A stretch of 64,000 bases of DNA from Candidatus Villigracilis propinquus (GTDB lineage Bacteria > Chloroflexota > Anaerolineae > Anaerolineales > Villigracilaceae): contig JADKDM010000037.1 in NCBI GenBank assembly GCA_016714565.1, forward strand, positions 478,524 through 542,523. The letters are read 5' to 3'. Of the stretch, positions 26,831-35,895 are shown piece after piece. Under the pieces are notes generated by a model. That model ran no database searches. It saw nothing but the letters and a program-made list of their open reading frames with translations, and was not told the DNA's origin. The stretch's first letter is position 1, and every line of letters starts with the position of its first letter. A program made the position numbers and the translations under genes.

Positions 26831-27307
26831 ATGTCTCAACTTTCCCCTTCCGCTCAAAAGATACAAAGTTTATTGACCTCGCTCGGCTACGAATACAGCG
26901 TGGTCGAACACGCCGAGTCCACACGCACGGCGCAGGAAGCCGCAGACCGCGCAGGCTGCGAGCTTGGGCAGATCGTCAAGTCCCTTATTTTTCGGGGCAA
27001 GGCCAGCGGCAAACCAATTTTGGTTTTAACCAGCGGGGTCAACCGCGTGGATGAAAAACGTATCAGCGGGTACGCGGGCGAATCCATCGGGCGGGCAGAT
27101 GCCGATTTTGTGCGGGCAGTTACCGGCTACGCCATTGGAGGCGTGCCTCCCATCGGTCACAACGAAAAAATGGAAACGTATATCGACGAAGATTTTCTGG
27201 CGTATGCCACCATCTGGGCGGCGGCAGGGACACCCAATGCAATTTTTGAATTAAAGACAGCAGACCTGCAAAAAATGACAGACGGAAAAGTAGCGCAGGT
27301 AAAGTGA
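26831..27307 (+). CDS. YbaK/EbsC family aminoacyl-tRNA deacylase-like protein
   Basis: One hundred and fifty-eight residues. It has the YbaK fold marks: EHAESTRTAQEAADRAG near residue 25, IVKSLIFRG with the invariant Lys near 47, the LVLTSGVNRVDEKR segment, and GYAIGGVPPIGH near 98 with the substrate-site glycines. Family members clear mischarged tRNAs (Cys-tRNA-Pro, Ala-tRNA-Pro and others) in trans. A GTG 6 nt upstream is in frame, but ATG 26831 fits the leaderless geometry of the shared -10. Given a regulated alaS in the same window, an editing role is of interest but not shown. The next gene lies 27 nt downstream. Confidence 0.88.
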   Translation: MSQLSPSAQKIQSLLTSLGYEYSVVEHAESTRTAQEAADRAGCELGQIVKSLIFRGKASGKPILVLTSGVNRVDEKRISGYAGESIGRADADFVRAVTGYAIGGVPPIGHNEKMETYIDEDFLAYATIWAAAGTPNAIFELKTADLQKMTDGKVAQVK

Positions 27308-27334
27308 AAAATCAAAAACAAGGAGTGATGCAAT

Positions 27335-28090
27335 ATGGGAAAATATTTTGGTCTCGTTTATGATGGAACACCTTTTGTTCTCTTTGGGCCTGCGCACTTG
27401 ACAGCGCTTGCCATCATTACGTTATGTTGTTTTTCGTATTTGTATTTCCGCAACGTATGGGGTGAAAAGGAAAGAAACACTGTCCGCTGGATCTTCGCCA
27501 TTGCCATCGTGGTCAATGAAACATCCCTGCACATCTGGTCAGCATACTGGGGCATTTGGAATATCCAAACCATGCTTCCGCTGCACATGTGCGCCGTGCT
27601 AATCTGGCTATCTGCCTACATGCTCGTCACAAAAAATTACGCGATCTATGAATTCGTGTATTTCATGGGCCTCGGCGGAGCCATGCAGGCCGTCCTCACG
27701 CCAGCCGATGCCGCCGCCTACAACTTCCCACATTATCGAATTCTGCAAACCTTCGTCGCGCACGGGTTGCTGATCAACATCGCCATTTACATGACGGTCG
27801 TCGAAGGATTCCGACCCACTTTGCAATCCTTCAAACGTGTTTTTATCTGGACGAATATCTACATGATCCCCGTGTTCTTCATCAACCTCGCAATTGGCAG
27901 CAATTACCTTTTCGTGGCGGGCAAGCCAAACTTCCCCACCCTGCTGGATATGCTCGCGCCCTGGCCGTGGTACATTTTTGAGATGGAGGCACTTGCTTTC
28001 GCGATCTTCTTCATCCTTTATCTTCCGTTCTTGATCAAAGACCGGCGACAATCGGCTCAAACGAAGCGTCAACCTGCACAAGAAGGATAG
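27335..28090 (+). CDS. TIGR02206 / YwaF family membrane protein
   Basis: Two hundred and fifty-one residues with six to seven membrane helices. Typical of TIGR02206: GPAHLTALAIIT near the start, LPLHMCAVLIWLSA near 85, an invariant GLGGAMQAVLTP near 118, HGLLINIAIYM and the ending LDMLAPWPWYI. Function unknown; these proteins are conserved in Firmicutes and Chloroflexi. AAGGAG lies before the ATG. Probably co-transcribed with the YbaK-like gene. Confidence 0.85.
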   Translation: MGKYFGLVYDGTPFVLFGPAHLTALAIITLCCFSYLYFRNVWGEKERNTVRWIFAIAIVVNETSLHIWSAYWGIWNIQTMLPLHMCAVLIWLSAYMLVTKNYAIYEFVYFMGLGGAMQAVLTPADAAAYNFPHYRILQTFVAHGLLINIAIYMTVVEGFRPTLQSFKRVFIWTNIYMIPVFFINLAIGSNYLFVAGKPNFPTLLDMLAPWPWYIFEMEALAFAIFFILYLPFLIKDRRQSAQTKRQPAQEG

Positions 28091-28127
28091 ATATTTTCAT
28101 CATCTGAATTTCTATGACTGAGCACCT

Positions 28128-29015
28128 GTGATCTTCGCCACGATCAGCACGCTTCTTTCCCCGCCCAGGCCTGCTCTGGTCTCGAACGGCAGAGTCTACC
28201 CGTTACCTTTTGCGGACATGCACGAGGTCATCCATGTTGGCAAACATGAAGCTGCCAGCCGCGCATCGGACAAATCCTTTGCCGTGGATGAAGTCCGCTT
28301 TCATGCGCCGCTCAAACCCACCAATCTGAGAGATGCCTATGCCTTCGAGCAGCACGTCCGCACTGCCAGCCAAAACCGCGGACGTGATGTGCCGAAGGAA
28401 TGGTATCAATTCCCCATTTTCTACTACACCAATCCGAATAGTATCTTTGGGCCAGGTGACGAAATCCCATATCCACACTACACTCAGGCAATGGATTTTG
28501 AGCTTGAAATCGCGGTCGTCATTGGCAAGCCGGGGATTAACATCAAACCCGAAGACGCACCCAATCACATCTTTGGCTACACGATATTCAATGACTGGTC
28601 TGCGCGGGATGTGCAACGTGCCGAAATGAAAGCGGGTTTGGGTCCTGCCAAGGGGAAGGACTTTGCCTCGTCTTTGGGGCCAGTTATCGTAACGAGCGAA
28701 GCGCTTGCCGATAGATCGGTAAACAGACCGGGCGTGTACGATCTCAATATGGTCGCCAGAGTCAACGGCGTGGAAATATCCAAAGCGAACTTCAAAGATA
28801 TGTACTGGTCGTTTGGCGAGATCATCGCCAGAGCATCAGACACTTGCGAATTGCAGGCTGGTGATGTGATCGGCTCGGGGACGGTTGGAACGGGATGCTT
28901 GTTGGAATTGACCAAGGCCGAAGGCCCGTGGCTGAACGCGGGTGACTTTGTAGAATTGGAAATTGAGCAGATCGGGATTCTAAAAAATATTGTTGGAGGA
29001 AAGCAAAGTGAATAA
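28128..29015 (+). CDS. Fumarylacetoacetate hydrolase family protein
   Basis: Two hundred and ninety-five residues. The FAH C-terminal domain has the metal-binding acidic set MDFELEIAVVIGK (near 124), NDWSARDVQ (near 151) and the catalytic loop GPAKGKDFASSLGP (near 172), plus GDVIGSGTVGTG (near 248). The family hydrolyses or decarboxylates C-C bonds in acylpyruvates and similar compounds. The GTG start at 28128 is the only start near the beginning of the coding frame and has no good ribosome site, so a lost base before it is possible. Its stop overlaps the next gene's start. Confidence 0.85.
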   Translation: MIFATISTLLSPPRPALVSNGRVYPLPFADMHEVIHVGKHEAASRASDKSFAVDEVRFHAPLKPTNLRDAYAFEQHVRTASQNRGRDVPKEWYQFPIFYYTNPNSIFGPGDEIPYPHYTQAMDFELEIAVVIGKPGINIKPEDAPNHIFGYTIFNDWSARDVQRAEMKAGLGPAKGKDFASSLGPVIVTSEALADRSVNRPGVYDLNMVARVNGVEISKANFKDMYWSFGEIIARASDTCELQAGDVIGSGTVGTGCLLELTKAEGPWLNAGDFVELEIEQIGILKNIVGGKQSE

Positions 29016-29871
29016 AAAAGTTTTAGGTTTGGCGGGGATCTTATTTTTTACACTGGCATGTGGGTTATCGAACCCGCCAACACCTGCGCCAGCGGAACAA
29101 GGTGTGGAAACGATCATAGCCGCTACATTCAGTGCATTGACGGCAAGCGCTCCCCCAACAGTAGAAGCAACTCAAACAAGCGAACAACTCACGCCGGATG
29201 GCACACCCGTCAACACAGCGGAAGTTTCATTTTTAATTCCGAATGGGATTGCCAACGACGCAACCACGGTTACGAATACGGAAGTTGAATATCCGTTTGT
29301 GAACCCTTCCAACGGAGCCATGCCACAGCATGTGAAACTCACACTGAATCTATACGCTTTGAACGAGACTCAGTTTGAACCGCACATTATGATCTTTCGC
29401 GCAGCGGAATACGCGCAATATACTGAAAATAGCGCAAGCATAATCAACGAGATGAAATCCCTGCAATATGTGGACGGTCAGCCGCTGCCCGAAAAATTGG
29501 GCAGTGATTTCATGGCTCAGATCCACGCGGTCAATTTTAAGAATGGGCATGGCGTTCGTTATCTGACGCAGGTCTTTATGAACTTTCAAGCCGTGAACAA
29601 CACTGAATTGCATTATTACTATCAAGGCATCACAGAAGATGGCAAGTATTATGTTCAGGCAATTCTACCCATCAACGCGCCTTTCCTTGCAACAGATGGT
29701 GACCCAAATGGTCCGCTGCCCACAGACGGGATTCCATTCAACGGAGATGATTTTTCCGGATATCTGAATACGGTTTCTCAAAAGCTCAACAGCACCGACA
29801 CTTTCTCCTTTACACCGTATCTCGAACATTTGGATGCGATGATCGAATCGATGCAAGTGGCTGGATATTGA
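29008..29871 (+). CDS. Lipoprotein, first of a duplicated pair
   Basis: Two hundred and eighty-seven residues. GTG 29008 (GGAGGAAAG upstream) overlaps the preceding stop. It has the lipobox FFTLACG, a Thr/Pro-rich linker and a globular domain with FLIPNGIANDAT, MPQHVKLTLNLYAL and LHYYYQGITEDGKYYVQAIL. The same order of motifs (FVIPEGLASGAT, PQHISFTL, HYEGLTSDGKYFIAML) is found in the next gene, so the two are tandem paralogues. Anchored on the outer face of the membrane, function unknown. Confidence 0.75.
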   Translation: MNKKVLGLAGILFFTLACGLSNPPTPAPAEQGVETIIAATFSALTASAPPTVEATQTSEQLTPDGTPVNTAEVSFLIPNGIANDATTVTNTEVEYPFVNPSNGAMPQHVKLTLNLYALNETQFEPHIMIFRAAEYAQYTENSASIINEMKSLQYVDGQPLPEKLGSDFMAQIHAVNFKNGHGVRYLTQVFMNFQAVNNTELHYYYQGITEDGKYYVQAILPINAPFLATDGDPNGPLPTDGIPFNGDDFSGYLNTVSQKLNSTDTFSFTPYLEHLDAMIESMQVAGY

Positions 29872-29889
29872 TCAACACTGGAAGTTACA

Positions 29890-30729
29890 ATGAAAAAAGT
29901 TCTCGTGTTCTTACTTACCGCAACAATAGTTCTCTTGGCATGCAACATCCCGGCAGCAGCGGCTCAACCCACCGAGGTCAGCACCGAAACAGCAGTTACA
30001 GATGTTCCAACCGCCCGGCCCAGCGGAATCCCTGTTTCGTTTCAGAATGTCAGCTTCGTCATTCCTGAGGGATTGGCAAGCGGTGCCACACCCGAATTAG
30101 TCCCCGCAGTGGATGAGTCAGTTGGCGGCCCGTGGGGCGTGGCACCGCAACATATTTCGTTCACGCTTACGGATTACACCGGACGACAAGATAAGTTTTT
30201 CAAAGCGGTGGTGAATATCTATCCTGCAGCTGAATACACCTCTGTCAATTCATGGGCTGAGAGCAGTCTCACGCGCTTGCAGGCGCTCCTGGCAAGCCCA
30301 GCCACGCCACTTACGAATGACAATTTGCCCACAGTTCCATTCAACGGTGCGGCGGCCCAGCAATACGCAGCGCAGGCAAAATTGATCTCCTTCAACAGCG
30401 GAAACGGCGTGGGCATGCTCTCTCAGTATTCTCAATTTCCCGGACCAATCTTAATGGATAATAGTTTCTATCATTACGAGGGATTGACCAGCGACGGTAA
30501 ATATTTTATTGCAATGCTATTTCCTGTCAATTTGCCGTTACAATCCACAGCAGAGAATCCCAGCGCAGACAGAGTTCCCTATCCCAGCGACATTTCCGAC
30601 ACCGCAGGGTTGACTGCATATTTTCAGGGCATCACAGATAAACTCAATGCAGCCAGCCCGGACTTATTCCAGCCTTCCATCACATTGCTTGACAAGCTGA
30701 TCCAATCCATTACTGTTAGCTCACAATAA
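29890..30729 (+). CDS. Lipoprotein, second of a duplicated pair
   Basis: Two hundred and seventy-nine residues with a clear lipoprotein signal (TIVLLACN). It shares with the gene 18 nt upstream the FVIPEGLASG opening, the PQHISFTL strand, an AAEY segment, the GNGVGMLSQY segment against HGVRYLTQVF there, and the HYEGLTSDGKY strand. It lacks a recognisable enzyme motif. Tandem duplication followed by divergence is the simplest history. The pair is probably one operon with the FAH hydrolase. Confidence 0.75.
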   Translation: MKKVLVFLLTATIVLLACNIPAAAAQPTEVSTETAVTDVPTARPSGIPVSFQNVSFVIPEGLASGATPELVPAVDESVGGPWGVAPQHISFTLTDYTGRQDKFFKAVVNIYPAAEYTSVNSWAESSLTRLQALLASPATPLTNDNLPTVPFNGAAAQQYAAQAKLISFNSGNGVGMLSQYSQFPGPILMDNSFYHYEGLTSDGKYFIAMLFPVNLPLQSTAENPSADRVPYPSDISDTAGLTAYFQGITDKLNAASPDLFQPSITLLDKLIQSITVSSQ

Positions 30730-30830
30730 AGCAGATACGATCATTACTGTCATCCGTAGGCACGCGCAACGACTTGAATGAACAGATAGGTGTTATCGTC
30801 TATAATCCATCGTAATGACTGGAGCGCAAA

Positions 30831-31304
30831 ATGAGAAAAATGATCTCCCGTGGTGAAGAAGTATATAGCGAAGATGTGTTCAAGATTCTCTTTGAATACG
30901 AAGTATCCAGATCCAAACGATACCCAGCCCCATTGGCCTTGCTTCAGATCGAAACGAATCCAACGGCTTTGAGCGCGGAGATACTTCAGAACGCCCCCGC
31001 CATATTCGCAACCAAAGTCAACGCTCATATTCGCTCAGTTGATATTCCCTCGGGCGCAGGCAACCATTTGAATCTTCTGCTCCCAACCACCGACGAAACC
31101 GGAACGCGAGCTGTATGCGAGCGATTGATCTCCATCTTCAAGAGTAAGGTTGATAATTCAATCGCTTTCTCCCTACAGATCGGCGCAAGTTGCCACCAGG
31201 GCGGATCAACGCTAACAGGCGAGTTTCTCCTACAAAAAGCGGAAGAAGCACTTGCCCAATCAAAACTTAAGGGACCACACACTTACGTTCTGATCGCAAA
31301 ATAA
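30831..31304 (+). CDS. Degenerate GGDEF-domain protein
   Basis: One hundred and fifty-seven residues. The pattern follows a diguanylate cyclase core: FEYEVSRSKRYPAPLALLQIE, VNAHIRSVDI, NLLLPTTDETGTRAVCERL and QIGASCHQGG with the LLQKAEEALAQSK helix. The signature half-site GG(D/E)EF is replaced (AGNHLNLLLP), so catalysis is unlikely. It may be a c-di-GMP-unrelated sensor or a degenerate partner. TATAAT near 30801 and CTGGAG before the ATG give a normal start. It stands upstream of a broken ORF and an HD-GYP protein, the opposite c-di-GMP activity. Confidence 0.7.
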   Translation: MRKMISRGEEVYSEDVFKILFEYEVSRSKRYPAPLALLQIETNPTALSAEILQNAPAIFATKVNAHIRSVDIPSGAGNHLNLLLPTTDETGTRAVCERLISIFKSKVDNSIAFSLQIGASCHQGGSTLTGEFLLQKAEEALAQSKLKGPHTYVLIAK

Positions 31305-31305
31305 A

Positions 31306-31592
31306 ACCGCAGAAAAATCAGCAACATTCCCACAAACATCACACTTGCCTCAAATAAATCGGAAGGCCGATTTTATGATGACGGAAGACTCGGCCCCGTC
31401 CAACCCGAATACGTGGACGATGACCCAAGCCATCACCGCGCCATTGCCGCCGATCAGACTCCGCCCGGGCCTGGTTTCCACTCACCGAACAGATTCCACT
31501 CCCAGGCAACAGCGACACCATCCTCAGCATCTGCGGCAACGGGGAATAATATCAAAAACGTTGGCATTACCGAAATCTTGATGGAATTAACA
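31306..31592 (+). pseudogene. Remnant or frameshifted C-terminal ORF fragment
   Basis: This 360-nt gap between the GGDEF-like and HD-GYP genes holds an open frame without a good start: FYDDGRLGPVQPEYVDDD, then SHHRAIAADQTPPGPG, ending NIKNVGITEILMELT at the TAA near 31590-31592. A second frame adds PLPGNSDTILSICGNG in the middle, so two shifts would make one continuous protein. It looks like the tail of a lipoprotein or secreted protein whose start has been lost, or one carrying indel errors. Function unknown. Confidence 0.3.
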
Positions 31593-31663
31593 TAAAATAT
31601 TTTTCCTACTGCCGGATTTGTACAGTAACGAATACCTTGCCAAAGGAACAACCAACAATCGCA

Positions 31664-32224
31664 ATGAAAGATTCCAACCTGATCCCCTTTATCGGAAAGA
31701 TCCTGCAAATGCGGGATCCACATGCAGACCGACACTCCGATCATGTATGCGACCTTGCCTGTTTGCTGGGGAAGGAATTTGGCTTATCGCCCAAAAGGCT
31801 AGAAATATTGGAGTTTGCGGCAAAAATTCACGATATTGGCAAAGTAGCCATAAGCGATTATGTTCTCAACAAGCAAGGCCGCTACACTGAAACAGAATAC
31901 CTGACCATACAGCAGCACACCCTTCTCGGCGCCAAATTGCTGGAAACCCTGGGTATTGACCCTGCAATTCGCCTGACCATCCTAAACCATCACGAAAACT
32001 ATGATGGCACCGGGTATCCAAACAAGGTCAAAGGGGATGATATTCCGGTTGAGGCACGTATCCTTAGAATTGTCGATACTTATGACGCGCTGACAAGTCC
32101 GAGAGGGTACCGCCCCGCGTACACACCCGAACAGGCACTGGGAATTATGAAGCGTGACGAAAGGTTTTTCGACCCAAAACTTTTGGAACTCTTTTTCAAG
32201 TTCAGGCTCGAAACCTTTAACTGA
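31664..32224 (+). CDS. HD-GYP domain phosphodiesterase
   Basis: About 186 residues. The HD part has ADRHSDHVCDLACLLG and AAKIHDIGKVAISD (metal-binding HD), followed by HHENYDGTGYPNKVKG, the GYP signature with HHExxDGxGYP, and ILRIVDTYDALTS. All ligands are intact, so a c-di-GMP-hydrolysing protein is likely, though some HD-GYP proteins act on other dinucleotides. Start choice is unsure: ATG 31664 or an upstream TTG at 31637; the AAAGGAA at 31642 suits neither well. No other domain is attached, so control must come from a partner. Confidence 0.8.
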   Translation: MKDSNLIPFIGKILQMRDPHADRHSDHVCDLACLLGKEFGLSPKRLEILEFAAKIHDIGKVAISDYVLNKQGRYTETEYLTIQQHTLLGAKLLETLGIDPAIRLTILNHHENYDGTGYPNKVKGDDIPVEARILRIVDTYDALTSPRGYRPAYTPEQALGIMKRDERFFDPKLLELFFKFRLETFN

Positions 32225-32305
32225 TTTTAAAAAATTACCTCTCCCGCCAGCGTATAATTGGGAACACTATACAACACAAAAAAATCCATCAGCCCAGGAA
32301 ACACC

Positions 32306-33022
32306 ATGAAAAAAATCCCAGCCCTGTTACTTGTAGCGGGCATCGTACTCTCCGCCTGTAATATGCCCTCGGCAAGCGCACCTGACCCACAAGTGGCAAC
32401 CGCCGCCGCTTTAACAGTGCAGGCTGCGATCAACTTAGCAGAAAGTACGCAATCTCTGGCAAGCCCAACCACGGCGAGCGCCAATTCGATCACCGTGACG
32501 CCAACCTATTCCAAACCAATTGTCAGCGTGGGAGATGTCACAAACTGCCGATCAGGCCCGGGCGTAAATTATGAGCGAGTGACGCAAATCCTTCCCGAAA
32601 CGCCAGTGGAGATCATCGGTTTCTTTCCGCCTAATTACTGGATCGTTTCCACATCCGCCGGGAATTGCTGGGTCTCCGGTGAATTTACAACCCCGGTCGG
32701 CAGTTACACATCAGTGCCAACAGTCACCGCGCCGCCAACTCCGCAAGGCGATCCTTTGGAAAGCGTCAGTCTGCAAAAATGGGACATATCCTGCGATTAT
32801 GTGAAGAACGAAGCCGCTGTTATTATTCGCTGGGCAGACAAGGAAGGCGAGACCGGCTATCGCATTATTCGCAACAACGAGCTGGCCGTCGAACTGGCAG
32901 CCAATAGCACAGAGTTCAAAGAGACGATCATTTTGCTGTCAGGCCAAAACGTGGGATATAGCGTGGTTGCATTTAATGCCGCAGGTTCAAGCAGCAGCAA
33001 AACGATCACATTGGGCTGCTGA
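32306..33022 (+). CDS. Lipoprotein with SH3-like domain
   Basis: Two hundred and thirty-eight residues. It has the lipobox VLSACN, a low-complexity linker and a bacterial SH3-type region (CRSGPGVNYERVTQILPET, IIGFFPPNYWIVST) near 80-130. A C-terminal fibronectin-like half (VIIRWADKEGETGYRIIRNN, SYVVAFNAAGS-like VVAFNAAGSSSSKT) follows. It probably binds the cell wall and displays the FN3 part. TATAATTGGG upstream at about 32252 and CCAGGAAA give a start at ATG 32306; a longer frame from 32258 is less likely. A bidirectional terminator follows. Confidence 0.75.
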   Translation: MKKIPALLLVAGIVLSACNMPSASAPDPQVATAAALTVQAAINLAESTQSLASPTTASANSITVTPTYSKPIVSVGDVTNCRSGPGVNYERVTQILPETPVEIIGFFPPNYWIVSTSAGNCWVSGEFTTPVGSYTSVPTVTAPPTPQGDPLESVSLQKWDISCDYVKNEAAVIIRWADKEGETGYRIIRNNELAVELAANSTEFKETIILLSGQNVGYSVVAFNAAGSSSSKTITLGC

Positions 33023-33040
33023 TACATTCTGACCCATAAA

Positions 33041-33070
33041 AAAACCCCTCACATAAATGTGAGGGGTTTT
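33041..33070. terminator. Bidirectional terminator between SH3 lipoprotein and typA
   Basis: AAAACCCCTCACAT (33041-33054) pairs perfectly with ATGTGAGGGGTTTT (33057-33070) around two A, so it works for both convergent genes. Confidence 0.9.
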
Positions 33071-33081
33071 GCTTTTCAGTA

Positions 33082-34941
33082 CTAGGCTTCACCCATTTGC
33101 TCTTTCACTTTTTTCGTTTGCTTGCCGCGTTCATCCGTGGAGAGAATGCGTTTGCGAATGCGGTAGTTTTCCGGGGTTACTTCCAGCAGCTCATCATCGG
33201 AAAGATATTCAATGGCCTCATCCAAACTCATGGAGCGCGGTGGGGTAAGGCGAATTTCCATGTCACCGCCGGAAGCGCGCATATTGGTCAAATGCTTCTT
33301 CTTGCAGACGTTGATCGGAATATCCTGTCCGCGCGCATTTTCACCAACCACCATACCTTCATAAACGCTCACGCCTGGCCCAACAAATAACATGCCGCGC
33401 TCTTCCGCACTCTTAAGTGAATAGGCTGTAGTTGTGCCTGCTTCCCACGCAACAATGGAACCTCGTGGGCGTGAAGCCATCGGGCCGGCCATTTCATCGT
33501 AGCCACGGAAAATGGTGTGCATAACACCTTCGCCGCGTGTGGATGTGAGGAATTGATAGCGGAAGCCAAGCAAGCCGCGCGTCGGGACAATGTACACAAT
33601 GCGAGTCATGCCCTGACCTGCATCATGCATTTCGGTCATTTTGCCGCGCCTGCTCCCGAGCATTTCCACGACCACACCGACGGTTTCGTTGCTGGTTTCA
33701 ACATGTACTTCTTCATAAGGCTCAAGCAAAGCGCCATCATCCGCCTTGTGGAAAATCACCTCGGGGCGTGATACCTGGAACTCATATCCTTCACGGCGCA
33801 TGGTCTCAATAAGAATACCCAAATGCAACTCACCGCGGCCAGAGACCAGGAAATTTTCAGCCGATTCGGTTTCTTCCACGCGCAATGACACATTCGTGCG
33901 GAGTTCTTCAAATAAACGCTCGCGTAATTTTCGCGAGGTTCCCCATGTCCCTTCCTTACCCGTGAAAGGAGAGGTATTTACGCCGAAGGTCATACGGACT
34001 GTAGGCTCTTCCACTTTGATCGTGGGCAATGCCACCGGATTGGTCGGGTCTGCAAGAGTCTCACCAATGGCGATCCCTTCCAAGCCTGCCAGCGAAACAA
34101 TATCACCGGCTTTGACTTCTTCCACTTCAACTTTATTGAGACCCTTGAATGTGTAAAGATAACGAGCGGTTTCAGGAGAGTTGGTTCCATCCAACTTCAT
34201 GCGGGTCATTTTTTGTCCGGCTTTAATTGTTCCGGCAAAGACACGTCCAATGGCGGTAACGCCGCGATAGTCATCATAGCCAAGAGCTGTGATGAGCATT
34301 TGCAAAGGAGCGTCAGGGTCCACTTTTGGACAAGGGATATGCTTGAGGATCGTATCAAACATGGGCTGCAGGTCAGGGCTGAGGTCTGGAGTGAGGCCCG
34401 CTTTTCCGGCAGTTGCCTGGGCATAGACAACTGGAAAATCCGCCTGTTCTTCTGAGGCACCGAGTTCAATGAACAAGTCAAACGTTTCATTGAGCACGCG
34501 GGCAGGCTCGGCATCTTTGCGATCGACTTTATTTATCACCACGATGGCTTTGTGGCCCATGGATAGTGCCTTCTTTAATACAAAGCGGGTTTGCGGCATC
34601 GGACCTTCAGCAGCATCCACGAGCAGCAGAACACCATCCACCATGTTCATGACGCGTTCAACTTCACCGCCAAAATCGGCATGCCCGGGCGTATCAACGA
34701 TATTGATCTTGATGGGAGCGTTAGTAACAGGGTCAACAAGTGTGATGGCGGTGTTCTTTGCAAGAATAGTGATGCCTCGCTCGCGCTCAAGGTCGTTGGA
34801 ATCCATCACGCGTTCTTCAACATGCTGGTTTTCGCGGAATGTGTGAGACTGACCCAACAGTTCATCCACAAGAGTGGTCTTGCCGTGATCTACATGGGCA
34901 ATAATGGCAATATTACGGAGATCGGTTCTTTCGATTTGCAT
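33082..34941 (-). CDS. typA: Translational GTPase TypA/BipA
   Basis: A ribosome-associated GTPase of 619 residues linked to large-subunit assembly and stress. G1 AHVDHGKTT (near 15-23), G2 around RERGITI, G3 DTPGHADF, G4 NKVD and the translational GTPase domain II are present. The C-terminal domain includes the TypA-specific SRPRGSIVAWEAG, and ends RKRILSTDERGKQ. Length and order fit the family closely. The gene is monocistronic on the minus strand: the upstream operon ends at a terminator (35036-35063), and the convergent SH3 lipoprotein lies behind a bidirectional hairpin. Confidence 0.96.
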   Translation of the reverse strand: MQIERTDLRNIAIIAHVDHGKTTLVDELLGQSHTFRENQHVEERVMDSNDLERERGITILAKNTAITLVDPVTNAPIKINIVDTPGHADFGGEVERVMNMVDGVLLLVDAAEGPMPQTRFVLKKALSMGHKAIVVINKVDRKDAEPARVLNETFDLFIELGASEEQADFPVVYAQATAGKAGLTPDLSPDLQPMFDTILKHIPCPKVDPDAPLQMLITALGYDDYRGVTAIGRVFAGTIKAGQKMTRMKLDGTNSPETARYLYTFKGLNKVEVEEVKAGDIVSLAGLEGIAIGETLADPTNPVALPTIKVEEPTVRMTFGVNTSPFTGKEGTWGTSRKLRERLFEELRTNVSLRVEETESAENFLVSGRGELHLGILIETMRREGYEFQVSRPEVIFHKADDGALLEPYEEVHVETSNETVGVVVEMLGSRRGKMTEMHDAGQGMTRIVYIVPTRGLLGFRYQFLTSTRGEGVMHTIFRGYDEMAGPMASRPRGSIVAWEAGTTTAYSLKSAEERGMLFVGPGVSVYEGMVVGENARGQDIPINVCKKKHLTNMRASGGDMEIRLTPPRSMSLDEAIEYLSDDELLEVTPENYRIRKRILSTDERGKQTKKVKEQMGEA

Positions 34942-35035
34942 GGTTTCTTCTTCCAGTAAAGACTTCTACAGTCTTTATAAAAATTATTTGTTCCTGAAAA
35001 AGTTTGAAATTTTCGAGGTTTTTGCGTACACACAC

Positions 35036-35063
35036 AAAAACCCCCGACGGGAAAAGCCGAGGG
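35036..35063 (-). terminator. Terminator of the roadblock/V4R/RR/DPM operon
   Basis: On the minus strand CCCTCGGC pairs with GTCGGGGG (two G-U pairs) around a TTTTCCC loop, followed by TTTTTGTG. It lies 77 nt after the DPM-synthase stop and before typA. Confidence 0.65.
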
Positions 35064-35139
35064 CTTGACATCGATAGTTCGGCGTGCAACTAGTATATTA
35101 TCAGAGAGTGTTGGTTTTGGGTAGGGATTGAATACCATC

Positions 35140-35880
35140 CTACAATCTTGCGGTTCGTCCGGCTCTTTTTAGATCTCGATAGCTCCACCACACCTGCCAG
35201 ATGCGCATCGCGGCTTCAACCTGGATCTTGAGGGACATTTTGGATTTTCCCCAGCGGCGATCGGCAAAATAGATCGGGGACTCGCCAATTTTGAATTCCA
35301 AGCAATGAGCCAGATAAGCCATTTCCACGAGGAAAACATAACCATTCGATTGGATGCGCTCGAAGGGCATTTGGCTTAAAGTTTCACGACGCCACATCCG
35401 AAACCCGGTGGTGACATCGTGCAGGGGCAGCCCTAAAATGGTTTTTGCATAAAAATTTCCAAAAGCAGAAAGGCTCTTCCGCCAGATGGGCCACTGCTGG
35501 TCTACTGAACCGCCTTTGGTATAACGTGAGCCAAGCACCACATCACAAGTTTCAAGGAGATCGGACATATTGACAAGTGCCGCTGGGTCATGGGAAAAGT
35601 CCGCATCCATTTGGACAATGGCCTGAGAGTTACTATCCAATATTTTCTGAAATCCATTCAGATAGGCCGAACGCAGACCCATTTTCCCCGGGCGATGAAG
35701 CACTTCGATACGACCGGGAAATTTCAAAGCAAGTTCGTCTGCAATTTTCCCCGTCCCGTCCGGGCTGTTATCATCCACGATGAGCACGTGCAAATCCAGC
35801 GGAAGCGAAAACAAAGCGGAGACCAGTTTGGGCAGGTTCTCCGCTTCGTTATAAGTAGGTGTTACAACTGTAATACGCAA
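35140..35880 (-). CDS. GT2 glycosyltransferase, polyprenyl-phosphate mannosyltransferase-like
   Basis: Two hundred and forty-six residues without C-terminal membrane helices, the soluble DPM1 type. TPTYNEAENL (near 7), VDDNSPDGTG (near 36), QMDADFSHDP (near 90), GSRYTKGG (near 116), and a strand-rich end with IYFADRRWGKSKMSL where R/K contact the phosphate. It moves a sugar (usually mannose) from GDP-sugar to polyprenyl phosphate at the inner face of the membrane for use by GT-C enzymes. Last gene of a four-gene minus-strand operon (37784 to 35140) with gaps of 10, 16 and 15 nt. Confidence 0.85.
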   Translation of the reverse strand: MRITVVTPTYNEAENLPKLVSALFSLPLDLHVLIVDDNSPDGTGKIADELALKFPGRIEVLHRPGKMGLRSAYLNGFQKILDSNSQAIVQMDADFSHDPAALVNMSDLLETCDVVLGSRYTKGGSVDQQWPIWRKSLSAFGNFYAKTILGLPLHDVTTGFRMWRRETLSQMPFERIQSNGYVFLVEMAYLAHCLEFKIGESPIYFADRRWGKSKMSLKIQVEAAMRIWQVWWSYRDLKRAGRTARL

Positions 35881-35895
35881 GCAAATTCCTTTTAA

